Shown here piece after piece: positions 1 through 7,272 of a stretch of 13,432 nucleotides of DNA. The notes beneath the pieces were generated by a model. That model searched no databases. It was not told where the DNA came from and was given only the letters and a program-made list of their open reading frames with translations. The DNA comes from Rhodobacteraceae bacterium UBA996. Its GTDB lineage: Bacteria; Pseudomonadota; Alphaproteobacteria; Rhodobacterales; Rhodobacteraceae. The stretch covers positions 1 through 13,432 of the forward strand of contig DBBA01000340.1 in NCBI GenBank assembly GCA_002291955.1, read 5' to 3'. Made by a program: the position numbers and the translations under genes. Each line of letters begins with the position of its first letter. The stretch's first letter is position 1.

Positions 1-198
1 CTCGCCCTCGCCGATCACCACGGTGCCGCGGATATCGAGCAGGTTCAGCTGCCTGCGCATCCCCTCGACCGCCGCCGCATCGGCCACCTTTTCCCGGCCG
101 CGCCCGATGTGGACAGCCGCCGCCAGCGCCGCAGCCTCGGACACGCGCGCCAGGCCCAGGGACAGCAGGCGGTCGTGGAATTCGGGGCTGTCGGTCAT
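1..198 (-). CDS. glpX: Class II fructose-1,6-bisphosphatase (GlpX), N-terminal part, cut by window edge
   Basis: Reading leftwards from the ATG at 196-198, the 66 visible codons give a protein beginning MTDSPEFHDR, followed by RVSEAAALAAA, HIGRGREKVADAAAVEGMR and LDIRGTVVIGEGE. This is the N-terminal signature of the GlpX family: the SEAAALA helix, the GRG(D/R)K-x-ADxAAVxxMR segment, and the I-x-G-x-VVIGEGE strand whose acidic residues bind the catalytic metal. The enzyme hydrolyses fructose 1,6-bisphosphate to fructose 6-phosphate in gluconeogenesis, in the cytoplasm. An AAGGTG ribosome-binding sequence lies just upstream of the start. The rest of the gene is outside the window. It is codirectional with the Gfo/Idh gene, with a 60-base gap, so readthrough from that gene is possible. 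Family call is secure; completeness cannot be judged. Confidence 0.9.
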   Translation of the reverse strand, partial: MTDSPEFHDRLLSLGLARVSEAAALAAAVHIGRGREKVADAAAVEGMRRQLNLLDIRGTVVIGEGE

Positions 199-258
199 GG
201 GGCACCTTGCGCGAGGGGGACGCCCCCCTTTACCCCCGCGCCCCGGGATCGCCAAGCC

Positions 259-1374
259 TCAGCCGGGCACGAGCCCCTCGGCGGCCAGCACCACCGCCCG
301 CCGCTCGGCCGCCGAGCGCTGGGCGGCAAGCCCCATCGCCACGGCCCACCAGCCATCGGTCAGCGTGACCTCGACCGGCCTCTGCCCCCGTGCGGCGCGG
401 GCAAAGCGCTCGTGCTGGTAGAAGGTCGATCCGTTGTGGTCGCCCGCATCCAGCAGGCGCGGGTCCACCGGCACCTCCAGCACGCGCGGGCCCGGCGGGT
501 TACGGGGGCTGAGGGTGACGGTCGGCACCGGCGCAGGGCCCAGATGCGCGGGCCAGAACCGGCCCGGTCCCGGCACCCGGCATTCGATCTTGCCCAGGGG
601 GCCCATGGCGCTGATCTCTTCCTGATAGCGCGAGCCTTCGGCGAACATGCAGAGTTCCAGCATCGCCCGCGCGCCCTGGGCAAAGTCGACGATCACATAG
701 GCATGGTCCCAGATGTCGGGGGTGCGGCCGTTCACTACCTCGTCCTTGTGGTTCACCGCCTGCCCGCCCGAGGCCATGACCCGCACCGGATCGTCCTTCA
801 GGATCAGCCGCATGAGGTCGAAGAAGTGGCAGCACTTTTCCACCCAGGTGCCGCCCGAGTTGGCGGTGAAGCGGTTCCAGGCGCCGACCTTGGGCAGGAA
901 CGGGTAGCGGTGTTCCCGGATCGTCAGCATCCGGATGCCGCCCGTGGCCGCGTCGGCCTCTGCGATCAGGGCGGCGATGGGGGGCATGTAGCGGTATTCC
1001 ATCGCGACCCACAGCGGCGCGGGGAAGCGGTCGGCGAGTGCCGCCACTCGCGGGGCATCGGCGCCGCGGGTGTAGAGCGGCTTTTCCACCAGCACCGGCA
1101 GGGCGCGGGTCTCGGCGATGCGGGTCAGCTGGTTCACATGGCAGTGATTGGGGGATGCGATGACCAGCGCGTCGAGGTCGGTGCGGGCGAGGAGGGCGGC
1201 GAGGTCAGGCTCGGCCACCGCGCCCGGGACCAGCGCCAGCGCGGCGGCGCGCATGCCGGGGTCCGGTTCCACCAGCGCCACCACCTGTGCGCCCGGCACA
1301 AGCGCGAGGTTGCGCAGGTGTTCCTGCCCCATCATCCCGGCCCCGATCAGGCCGTAGCGGACCGTGTCTGTCAT
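259..1374 (-). CDS. Gfo/Idh/MocA family oxidoreductase; candidate NAD+-dependent sulfoquinovosidase
   Basis: A 371-aa protein, normal length for the family. Residues 1-120 form a Rossmann fold with the dinucleotide motif GAGMMG (11-16) and the family EKP motif (E97-K98-P99). The C-terminal domain has an HRYPF segment, GGTWVEKCCHFFD (174-186, with H183 near the expected active site) and DHNGSTFYQHERF near the end. Members oxidise or reduce sugars and sugar acids with NAD(P); some are NAD-dependent glycosidases (GH109, GH188). I start it at the ATG ending at 1374, preceded by AGGGA six bases upstream; an in-frame ATG 18 codons earlier lies inside the upstream gene and adds residues with no family match. 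It is 8 bases downstream of the GntR gene, clearly one operon, and divergent from a putative sulfosugar monooxygenase module. A GH188-type sulfoquinovosidase role is an inference from that context; a plain sugar dehydrogenase is the alternative. Confidence 0.9.
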   Translation of the reverse strand: MTDTVRYGLIGAGMMGQEHLRNLALVPGAQVVALVEPDPGMRAAALALVPGAVAEPDLAALLARTDLDALVIASPNHCHVNQLTRIAETRALPVLVEKPLYTRGADAPRVAALADRFPAPLWVAMEYRYMPPIAALIAEADAATGGIRMLTIREHRYPFLPKVGAWNRFTANSGGTWVEKCCHFFDLMRLILKDDPVRVMASGGQAVNHKDEVVNGRTPDIWDHAYVIVDFAQGARAMLELCMFAEGSRYQEEISAMGPLGKIECRVPGPGRFWPAHLGPAPVPTVTLSPRNPPGPRVLEVPVDPRLLDAGDHNGSTFYQHERFARAARGQRPVEVTLTDGWWAVAMGLAAQRSAAERRAVVLAAEGLVPG

Positions 1375-1382
1375 GCTGTTCC

Positions 1383-2111
1383 CTATGTCAGGCGGGCGAC
1401 GAAGCGGGCGAGGCGCGCGTCGAACCATGTGCGGCTGTATTCCGCAGGCTGGCCGTCATCGGCCCAGGCGCGGCGTTCGATGAAGCCCGCGGCTGTCCCC
1501 GGGGCGGGATCAAAGGCGGCGGGGGTCCAGTCGGGGACAGGGGCCACGCCGACGCGATCCTCGGCCCGGGCGATGGTCAGCCGCAGGCGCTGGCGGTAGG
1601 TGAGGTACAGGCTTTCCGACAGGTCTTCGGGTGCGAGCGCGGGCGCGCGGGCGGTGTCGAGCCAGATTTCCTCGATCGCCGCGGGGTCGGGGCCGAGGTG
1701 ACGGAGGCGGCGGATGCGCCAGGCGTCCGGCGCGGCACCGAAGGCCGGCGCGCCGTCGGGTTTCGGCAGGCGGTCGAGCGAGAGGAGCCGGGCCGTGGGA
1801 AGGCCGCCGCCCTCGATCCGCTCCAGCCGGAAGAAAGCATATATATGATCAGGTTCCGGGGCGTTCCTGATGTAGTTTCCAGAGCCCTGGATGCGGGTCA
1901 GGAGTCCCTTGGACTGCAACTCGTCCAGCGCGCGGCGGAGCGTGCCGACCGCCACGCCCAACTCGCGCGCCATCTCGCGCTCGGGGGGCAGGCGTGCGCC
2001 CTCGACCAGGCGGCCGGCGCGGATGTCGCGGATCAGCGTCTCGGCGATGCGCAGGTAGAGGGGGAGGGCGGCGGTGTCGGGCATCGTGCGGGGCTGGAAT
2101 TGATCCAGCAT
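1383..2111 (-). CDS. GntR family transcriptional regulator, HutC subfamily (wHTH + UTRA)
   Basis: A 242-aa protein. Residues about 17-82 form the GntR winged helix: LYLRIAETLIRDI, then LPPEREMARELGVAVGTLRRAL (helix-turn-helix), then LQSKGLLTRIQGSGNYIR (wing). Residues about 90-240 match a UTRA effector domain, with the IEEIWLDTARAP segment and the late EYSRTWFDARLARF strand typical of HutC-type regulators. UTRA domains bind small metabolites, often sugars or sugar phosphates, and release the repressor from DNA. The gene is the first of a two-gene minus-strand operon with the Gfo/Idh oxidoreductase and is divergent from the monooxygenase operon, so it probably controls both from the 59-base gap. 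The start at 2111 has only a weak GAG upstream; an in-frame ATG at 2084 is an alternative. Family assignment is firm, the effector is unknown. Confidence 0.92.
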   Translation of the reverse strand: MLDQFQPRTMPDTAALPLYLRIAETLIRDIRAGRLVEGARLPPEREMARELGVAVGTLRRALDELQSKGLLTRIQGSGNYIRNAPEPDHIYAFFRLERIEGGGLPTARLLSLDRLPKPDGAPAFGAAPDAWRIRRLRHLGPDPAAIEEIWLDTARAPALAPEDLSESLYLTYRQRLRLTIARAEDRVGVAPVPDWTPAAFDPAPGTAAGFIERRAWADDGQPAEYSRTWFDARLARFVARLT

Positions 2112-2170
2112 TGATGCACTCGTTTCGGGGTGCTAGGCAAGGGGGGTCATGTCAGGGAGGGCGGACGCCC
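2112..2170. promoter_or_regulatory. Divergent intergenic region with a candidate GntR operator
   Basis: This 59-base gap separates the divergent GntR and monooxygenase starts and must hold regulatory signals for both. An imperfect inverted repeat is visible at 2111-2140: TTGATGCAC on the left and GTGCTAGGCAA on the right. The paired GCAC/GTGC cores are at 2116-2119 and 2130-2133, with a 10-base spacer. It overlaps the start of the GntR gene, a plausible autoregulatory site. AGGGAGG about 10 bases before 2171 is the ribosome-binding site of the monooxygenase. I cannot define -35/-10 boxes with confidence. The operator assignment is an inference. Confidence 0.35.
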
Positions 2171-3328
2171 ATGAGCATTGTTCCGATCACGTCCCAGGGG
2201 CTGGACGCGCTGGAAGTGTCGTGGTTCGCCGCGCTGTGTTCGGACGACTACGCGTATCTCGGCGTGCCGGACGGCGCGTTGCGGTCAAGCTGGGAGCACT
2301 GTTCCGCGATCCTGCGCGAGGCCGAGCGGCTGGGGTTCCGCAACATCCTGTGCCCGTCGTCCTATCAGGTGGGGCAGGACACGCTGAGTTTCGTCGCGGG
2401 CTGTGCGCCGCTGACCGACCGGATCAACATGCTGGCCGCCGTGCGCTGCGGCGAGATGCATCCGGTGATGCTGGCGCGCACGATTGCCACGCTCGACCAC
2501 ATGCTGACGGGGCGGCTGACGATCAACATCATCAGTTCCGACTTTCCCGGCCAGAAGGAGGACAGCGCGCTGCGGTATCGCAGGTCGCGCGAGGTGGTGG
2601 AGATCCTGCGGCAGGCGTGGGCGCGCGAGACCATCGACTACGATGGCGAGTTCTACGCGTTCAAGGGCGTGCCGACGGACCCGGCGAAGCCCTATCAGCA
2701 GAACGGCGGGCCGCTGATGTACTTCGGGGGGTACTCGCCCGATGCCATCGACCTGTGCGCGCGGGCCTGCGACGTGTACCTGATGTGGCCCGAGCCCAAG
2801 GTGGACATCGCCGAGCGGATGAAGGCCGTGGCGGCGAAGGCGACCGAGTACGGGCGGACGCTGGATTACGGGCTGCGGGTCCACATGATCGTGCGCGACA
2901 CGGAAGCCGAGGCGAAGGAGTACGCCGAGCATCTGGTGTCCCGGCTTGACGACGAGTTCGGGCAGATCATCCGTGAACGCGCGCATGATGCCGGATCGCT
3001 GGGCGTGGCGCGGCAGGCCCGCGCGCGGGAGCTGGCGGACCAGTTCGGCTATGTGGAGCCGCACCTGTGGACCGGGATCGGTCGCGCGCGGTCGGGTTGC
3101 GGGGCGGCACTGGTCGGATCGGTCGATCAGGTTATGTCCGAGATCGAGGCGTACCAGCGCATGGGAATCCGGGCCTTCATCTTTTCGGGGTATCCGCATC
3201 TGGACGAGTGTCGGCATTTCGGGACCAAGGTGCTGCCGCACCTGAAGACCTGTTCGCTGCCGGTGGAATACGGGCGGGTTCCGGCGCAGGTGCCGGCAAC
3301 GCCGCTGGGGGTGGGAGTGCGGCGGTGA
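2171..3328 (+). CDS. FMN-dependent luciferase-like monooxygenase of the SsuD family (putative sulfosugar monooxygenase, SmoC-like)
   Basis: A 385-aa protein, close to SsuD length. By eye it aligns along its length with alkanesulfonate monooxygenase: TLDHMLTGRLTINIIS, PLMYFGG, DVYLMWPEP, YGLRVHMIVRDT, LWTGIGRARSGCGAALVG and FIFSGYPHLDE all have SsuD counterparts. Residues equivalent to SsuD Arg226, His228, Arg297 and Tyr331 appear as R236, H238, R307 and Y341, so the sulfonate-cleaving pocket looks kept. SsuD Cys54 falls on a glycine (about G68) in my alignment. Such enzymes use FMNH2 and O2 to break a C-S bond, giving an aldehyde and sulfite. The flavin reductase two genes downstream would supply FMNH2. 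Its stop overlaps the next start (TGATG), implying translational coupling. With an aldo/keto reductase and flavin reductase, the best match is the sulfo-SMO module; an alkanesulfonate substrate is possible. The ATG at 2171 has an AGGGAGG upstream. Confidence 0.9.
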   Translation: MSIVPITSQGLDALEVSWFAALCSDDYAYLGVPDGALRSSWEHCSAILREAERLGFRNILCPSSYQVGQDTLSFVAGCAPLTDRINMLAAVRCGEMHPVMLARTIATLDHMLTGRLTINIISSDFPGQKEDSALRYRRSREVVEILRQAWARETIDYDGEFYAFKGVPTDPAKPYQQNGGPLMYFGGYSPDAIDLCARACDVYLMWPEPKVDIAERMKAVAAKATEYGRTLDYGLRVHMIVRDTEAEAKEYAEHLVSRLDDEFGQIIRERAHDAGSLGVARQARARELADQFGYVEPHLWTGIGRARSGCGAALVGSVDQVMSEIEAYQRMGIRAFIFSGYPHLDECRHFGTKVLPHLKTCSLPVEYGRVPAQVPATPLGVGVRR

Positions 3329-4218
3329 TGGAGCGCATCAAGGTTGCCAAGGGCGTGAAGCTGAGCCGCATCGTCTATGGGATGTGGCGGCTGGGGGATG
3401 ACGCCGATACCTCGCCTGCCCACGTGCAGGCCAAGGTCGAGGCGTGCCTGGCGCAGGGGATCACGACGCTGGATCAAGCCGACATCTATGGCGGCTACAC
3501 GGCCGAGGCGATCCTGGGGGCCGCGTTCAAGGCCGCGCCGCACCTGAAGCGGCGGGTCGAGATCGTGACGAAGTGCGGGATCGTCGCGCCGGTGGGGCGG
3601 CACGCGGGCGCGCGGGTGAAGCATTACGACACCGGAGCCGCCCATGTGACGCGGGCGGTGGAGGCCAGCTTGCGGGCGATGGGGGTCGAGGTGATCGACC
3701 TGTTGCTGATCCACCGGCCCGATCCGATGATGGACCACGAGGAGACGGGGGGTGTCCTCGATGCCCTGGTCGCATCGGGCAAGGTGCGGGCGGTGGGCGT
3801 GTCGAATTTCCGCCCCTGGGACATGACGCTGCTGCAGTCGGCGATGCACACGCGGCTGGCGACGAATCAGATCGAGCTGAGCCTGTCGCGGATTGCGCCG
3901 TTCACGGATGGTGACCTTGCGTTCCTGCAGGAACGCGGGATGCCGGTGATGGCGTGGTCGCCGCTTGGCGGGGGCGCGCTGATGACCGGGGCGGGGCCGG
4001 TGCAGGCGGTGATGGACCGGATCGCGGGCGAGCATGGCGTGGACCGGGCGGCGGTGGCGGTCGCGTGGCTGCTGGCGCACCCTGCGCGGGTGATCCCGGT
4101 GATGGGGACGAACAACCTGGCGCGGATCGCGGCCATTGGTGACGCGCTGCGCGTGCCGATGGACTGCGAGACGTGGTTCGAGTTGTACAGTGCGGCTTTG
4201 GGGCGGGAGGTTCCGTGA
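3328..4218 (+). CDS. Aldo/keto reductase, YdhF-like (putative 6-oxo-glucose reductase, SmoB-like)
   Basis: A 296-aa (beta/alpha)8 aldo/keto reductase. The catalytic tetrad is visible as D49 and Y54 (in LDQADIYGG), K82 (IVTKCG) and H129 (LLIHRPDP). The NADP-binding half shows VGVSNF (157-161), NQIE (180-183), MAWSPLGGG (208-216) and VIPVMGTNNL (255-264), the last being the usual phosphate-binding region. The start ATG overlaps the monooxygenase stop by one base, and the gene's own stop overlaps the beginning of the flavin reductase, so the three are made together. In the sulfo-SMO pathway an enzyme of this family reduces 6-oxo-glucose, the product of sulfoquinovose desulfonation, to glucose with NADPH. 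That role is inferred from the neighbours; the family and the intact active site are seen directly. Confidence 0.92.
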   Translation: MERIKVAKGVKLSRIVYGMWRLGDDADTSPAHVQAKVEACLAQGITTLDQADIYGGYTAEAILGAAFKAAPHLKRRVEIVTKCGIVAPVGRHAGARVKHYDTGAAHVTRAVEASLRAMGVEVIDLLLIHRPDPMMDHEETGGVLDALVASGKVRAVGVSNFRPWDMTLLQSAMHTRLATNQIELSLSRIAPFTDGDLAFLQERGMPVMAWSPLGGGALMTGAGPVQAVMDRIAGEHGVDRAAVAVAWLLAHPARVIPVMGTNNLARIAAIGDALRVPMDCETWFELYSAALGREVP

Positions 4219-4220
4219 CG

Positions 4221-4736
4221 ATGGATGGCAGCGGTGGCGTGATGGCGCAGACCTTTGTGCCGGGGCCCGAGACGGCGCGGGCGTTCCGCGATGCGCTGGG
4301 GCGGTTCGCGACCGGCGTGACGGTCGTGACCTGTGCCACGGCGGACGGGCCGCTGGGGTTCACGGCGAACAGTTTCGCGTCGCTGTCGCTGGACCCGCCG
4401 CTTGTCCTCTGGTCGCCTGCCAAGGCGTCGCGCCGCTATGCGCCGTTTGTCGAGGCGGACCACTTTGCGATCCATGTGCTGGGGGCCGAGCAGGGCGGGA
4501 TGGGAGCCGGGTTCGCACGCGACGGGACGGCGTTCGGGGCGGTGCCATGGGGCCTGAATGCCGAGGGCGTGCCGGTGATCGAAGGGGCGCTGGCCCGGTT
4601 CGAATGCGCGCGCGCGGCGCTGCACGATGCGGGCGATCACACCATCGTGGTGGGGCAGGTGCTGCGGGCGTCCCTGCGCGAGGGTGAGCCCTTGGTGTTT
4701 TCCTCGGGGCGCTACGGCGGGTTCCTGCCGGGATAG
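4221..4736 (+). CDS. Flavin reductase domain protein (FMN reductase partner of the monooxygenase, SmoA-like)
   Basis: A 171-aa protein of the short-chain flavin reductase family (HpaC/RutF/DszD type, split-barrel FMN-binding fold). Diagnostic segments are FRDALGRFATGVTVVT (22-37), GFTANSFASLSLDPPLVL (46-63), HFAIHVLG (81-88) and the late GDHTIVVGQV (138-147), whose GDH motif is typical of the NAD(P)H/flavin site. It reduces FMN with NAD(P)H and hands FMNH2 to the monooxygenase encoded two genes upstream. GGGAGG at 4205-4210 sits 10 bases before the ATG at 4221 and 4 bases before an in-frame GTG at 4215 that overlaps the previous stop (GTGA), so either start is possible. It is the last gene of the plus-strand catabolic operon. 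Confidence 0.9.
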   Translation: MDGSGGVMAQTFVPGPETARAFRDALGRFATGVTVVTCATADGPLGFTANSFASLSLDPPLVLWSPAKASRRYAPFVEADHFAIHVLGAEQGGMGAGFARDGTAFGAVPWGLNAEGVPVIEGALARFECARAALHDAGDHTIVVGQVLRASLREGEPLVFSSGRYGGFLPG

Positions 4737-4742
4737 CGGGCG

Positions 4743-4757
4743 GGGCCTCCGGCCCTT
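4743..4757 (+). terminator. Small GC hairpin after the flavin reductase gene, weak terminator candidate
   Basis: GGGCC, loop TCC, GGCCC (4743-4755) followed by TT and, ten bases on, TTT. It lies 6 bases after the flavin reductase stop, in the 81-base gap before fabF, where an operon end would be expected. The stem is only 5 bp and there is no real U-tract, so termination would be weak. Confidence 0.3.
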
Positions 4758-4817
4758 GCCCCCCTTTGCACGGTCGGGCTATCTGGCGCCCGATACGAAC
4801 CTTGGGCGGGGGCGCAC

Positions 4818-6080
4818 ATGCGGCGGGTGGTGATCACGGGGCTCGGGCTGGTCACGCCGCTGGGCACGGGCGTGGACGTGGCGTGGCAGCGCCTGCTGGC
4901 GGGCCGGTCGGGTGCGGGCACGATCACGCGGTTCGATGCCAGTCACCTCGCCACCACCTATGCCTGCGAGGTCAAGCGGGGCGACGGGTCGGATGGCACG
5001 TTCAACGCCGACGAATGGATGGAGCCGAAGGAGGCCCGCAAGGTCGATGACTTCATCCTGTACGGGATGGCTGCAGCGACCCAGGCGGTGCGCGATGCGG
5101 GCTGGATGCCCGAGACCGAGGCGGACCGGCTGCGCACGGGCGTGATGATCGGGTCGGGGATCGGCGGGCTGTCATCGATCGCCGATACGGCGGTCCTGCT
5201 GAAGGAGAAGGGACCGCGGCGCGTGTCGCCGTTCTTCATCCCCGGCGCGCTGATCAATCTGGTGAGCGGGCAGGTGTCGATCCGCTATGGCTTCAAAGGA
5301 CCGAACCATGCGGTCGTCACGGCGTGTTCGACCGGGGCGCATGCCATCGGGGATGCGGCGCGGCTGATCCAGTGGGGGGATGCCGACGTGATGGTGGCGG
5401 GCGGGGCGGAAAGCCCGATCTGCGAGATCGGGATCGCCGGGTTCAACGCCTGCAAGGCGCTGTCCACAAAGCGCGGGACCGAGCCCGAGCGCGCGAGCCG
5501 CCCCTATGACGCCGACCGCGACGGGTTCGTGATGGGCGAGGGCGCGGGTGTCGTCGTGCTGGAGGCGCTGGATCATGCGCTGGCGCGGGGGGCGCGCATC
5601 TATGCCGAGGTCGTGGGCTACGGGATGTCGGGTGATGCCTATCACATCACGGCGCCGTCCGAGGATGGGGATGGGGCATTCCGCTGCATGACGGCGGCGC
5701 TGGCGCGGGCCGGGATCGCGCCGGGCGAGGTCGATTACATCAACGCGCACGGCACCTCGACCATGGCCGACACCATCGAACTGGGCGCGGTCGAGCGGCT
5801 GCTTGGGAACGCGGCGGGGCAGGCCAGCATGTCGTCCACCAAGTCGTCCATCGGGCACCTGCTGGGCGCGGCGGGCGCGGTCGAGGCGATCTTCTGTGCG
5901 CTGGCGATCCGCGATCAGGTTGCGCCGCCGACGATCAACCTGGACAATCCGGTGGTCCAGACGGCGCTTGATCTGGTGCCGAACGCGGCCCGCAAGCGGC
6001 GGATCGACGTGGCGCTGTCGAATTCGTTCGGGTTCGGGGGCACGAATGCGTCGCTCGTGCTGATGCGGGTTGCCGCCTGA
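4818..6080 (+). CDS. fabF: 3-oxoacyl-[acyl-carrier-protein] synthase II (KAS II)
   Basis: A 420-aa condensing enzyme with the complete thiolase-fold catalytic triad: C170 in VTACSTGAHAIGDA, H311 in NAHGTSTMADT and H347 in KSSIGHLLGAAGAVEA. The N-terminus RRVVITGLGLVTPLG and the C-terminal SNSFGFGGTNASLVL are textbook FabF. It condenses malonyl-ACP with acyl-ACP to extend fatty acids in the cytoplasm. Length is normal for FabF. A run of G residues before the ATG serves as ribosome-binding site. Its stop overlaps the mltG start by one base (TGATG). The usual upstream partner acpP is not here; the gene before it is the flavin reductase, suggesting the catabolic locus sits at a rearranged boundary. 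Confidence 0.97.
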   Translation: MRRVVITGLGLVTPLGTGVDVAWQRLLAGRSGAGTITRFDASHLATTYACEVKRGDGSDGTFNADEWMEPKEARKVDDFILYGMAAATQAVRDAGWMPETEADRLRTGVMIGSGIGGLSSIADTAVLLKEKGPRRVSPFFIPGALINLVSGQVSIRYGFKGPNHAVVTACSTGAHAIGDAARLIQWGDADVMVAGGAESPICEIGIAGFNACKALSTKRGTEPERASRPYDADRDGFVMGEGAGVVVLEALDHALARGARIYAEVVGYGMSGDAYHITAPSEDGDGAFRCMTAALARAGIAPGEVDYINAHGTSTMADTIELGAVERLLGNAAGQASMSSTKSSIGHLLGAAGAVEAIFCALAIRDQVAPPTINLDNPVVQTALDLVPNAARKRRIDVALSNSFGFGGTNASLVLMRVAA

Positions 6081-7246
6081 TGTGGCGGGCGATTGCGTCC
6101 AACGCGCTGACGCTGGGGATCGTCGTTCTTGTGCTCGTCGCGGCGGGCCTCGGGTGGGCACAGCGGCAATATGTGGGGCCGGGGCCGCTGGGCCTTTCGA
6201 TCTGCTACCGGGTGGAGCCCGGGGCCAACATGGCGCGGGTCAGCCGTGACCTGCTGGCGGAAGGCGCGATCTCCAGCGGGGCGATCTTTCGGGTGGGGGC
6301 GGATTACGCCGGGAAGGCGGACCTGCTGAAGGCCGGGAGCTTCCTGATCCCGCAGGGCGCGAGCATGGAAGGGATTGTCGATATCCTGACGCGCGGGGGC
6401 GCCAGCACCTGCGGAACCGAGGTGATCCTGCGCGTGGGCGTGGCCGCTGCGGAAGTGCTGGTGCGGGAACTTGACCCTGCGACGCAGCGCTTCAACGAGG
6501 TCGTGAGTTTCGTGCCCGGCGCCGAGGTGCCTGCGGACTACGCGGCGGTGCGCGAGCAGTCGGATACGCGGTTCCGGGTGGCGCTGGTGGAGGGGACGAC
6601 CGTCTGGCAGGTGGTCGAGAGCCTGAAGGCGGCGGATTTCCTGACCGGGGATGTGGTGACGCTGCCGCCCGAGGGGATGCTCGCACCCGACAGCTATGAG
6701 GTGCAGGCGGGCGCGGACCGCGCGGAACTGGTCGCGCGGATGCAGGCCGCGCAGGAGGCGCGGATCGCCGAGGTCTGGGCCGAGCGGGTCGAGGGCCTGC
6801 CCATCGAGACGCCAGAGGAGGCGCTGATCCTGGCGTCCATCATCGAAAAGGAAACCGCGGTGCCCGAGGAGCGGCCGCGGGTGGCGGCGGTGTTCGTAAA
6901 CCGGCTGCGCCAGGGGATGCGGCTGCAGACCGACCCGACGGTGATCTATGGTGTGACGAACGGGCAGGGCGTGCTGGGGCGCGGCCTGCGGCAGAGCGAG
7001 CTGCAGCGCGAGACACCGTGGAACACCTATGTCATCACCGGGCTGCCGCCGACGCCCATTGCCAACCCTGGCATCGAAAGCCTGCGGGCCGCGGTCGATC
7101 CCGAGGCGAGCGACTACGTGTTCTTTGTCGCCCGCACGCTGGATCCGCAGGACGGGCACGCCTTTGCGCGGACGCTGGACGAGCACAACCGCAACGTGGC
7201 GGCCTATCGTGAGCAGCAGCGGGCGGCGGGGCAGCGCAGCGACTGA
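6080..7246 (+). CDS. mltG: Endolytic murein transglycosylase MltG (YceG-like)
   Basis: A 388-aa protein with one N-terminal membrane anchor (about residues 8-27, TLGIVVLVLVAAGLG), cytoplasm to periplasm, then a LysM-like region and the YceG catalytic domain. The hallmark LASIIEKETA (251-260) holds the presumed catalytic glutamate E256, followed by RPRVAAVFVNRL, QTDPTVIYG, SELQRETPWNTYVITGLPPTPIANPG and YVFFVAR. MltG cuts nascent glycan strands at the inner membrane and sets their length. It is translationally coupled to fabF by a one-base overlap. It is the last housekeeping gene before the GTA cluster; older annotations call the family aminodeoxychorismate lyase. Confidence 0.96.
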   Translation: MWRAIASNALTLGIVVLVLVAAGLGWAQRQYVGPGPLGLSICYRVEPGANMARVSRDLLAEGAISSGAIFRVGADYAGKADLLKAGSFLIPQGASMEGIVDILTRGGASTCGTEVILRVGVAAAEVLVRELDPATQRFNEVVSFVPGAEVPADYAAVREQSDTRFRVALVEGTTVWQVVESLKAADFLTGDVVTLPPEGMLAPDSYEVQAGADRAELVARMQAAQEARIAEVWAERVEGLPIETPEEALILASIIEKETAVPEERPRVAAVFVNRLRQGMRLQTDPTVIYGVTNGQGVLGRGLRQSELQRETPWNTYVITGLPPTPIANPGIESLRAAVDPEASDYVFFVARTLDPQDGHAFARTLDEHNRNVAAYREQQRAAGQRSD

Positions 7247-7272
7247 GCACGATCGCACCCCGGCACTGGGCG

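Noticed and set aside
214..231. GGGGG/CCCCC hairpin followed by TTT between the Gfo/Idh and glpX genes
   Set aside because: The T-run lies on the plus strand, but both flanking genes are on the minus strand. In the minus-strand RNA the stem has no following U-tract, so it is not a terminator for them.
1834..1856. AT-rich island (CATATATATGATCA) resembling a -10 region
   Set aside because: It lies inside the GntR coding sequence and encodes conserved-looking residues (DHIYAFF). No fitting -35 or downstream gene uses it.
2285..3241. Long antisense open frame opposite the monooxygenase gene, and similar long frames opposite fabF, mltG, g2 and g3
   Set aside because: Products are Arg/His/Pro-rich with no recognisable motif. 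These are GC-driven shadows of real genes on the other strand.
4766..4797. Possible fabF promoter, TTGCAC and GATACG
   Set aside because: The spacer is 20 bases and both boxes are poor, so I do not claim a promoter.
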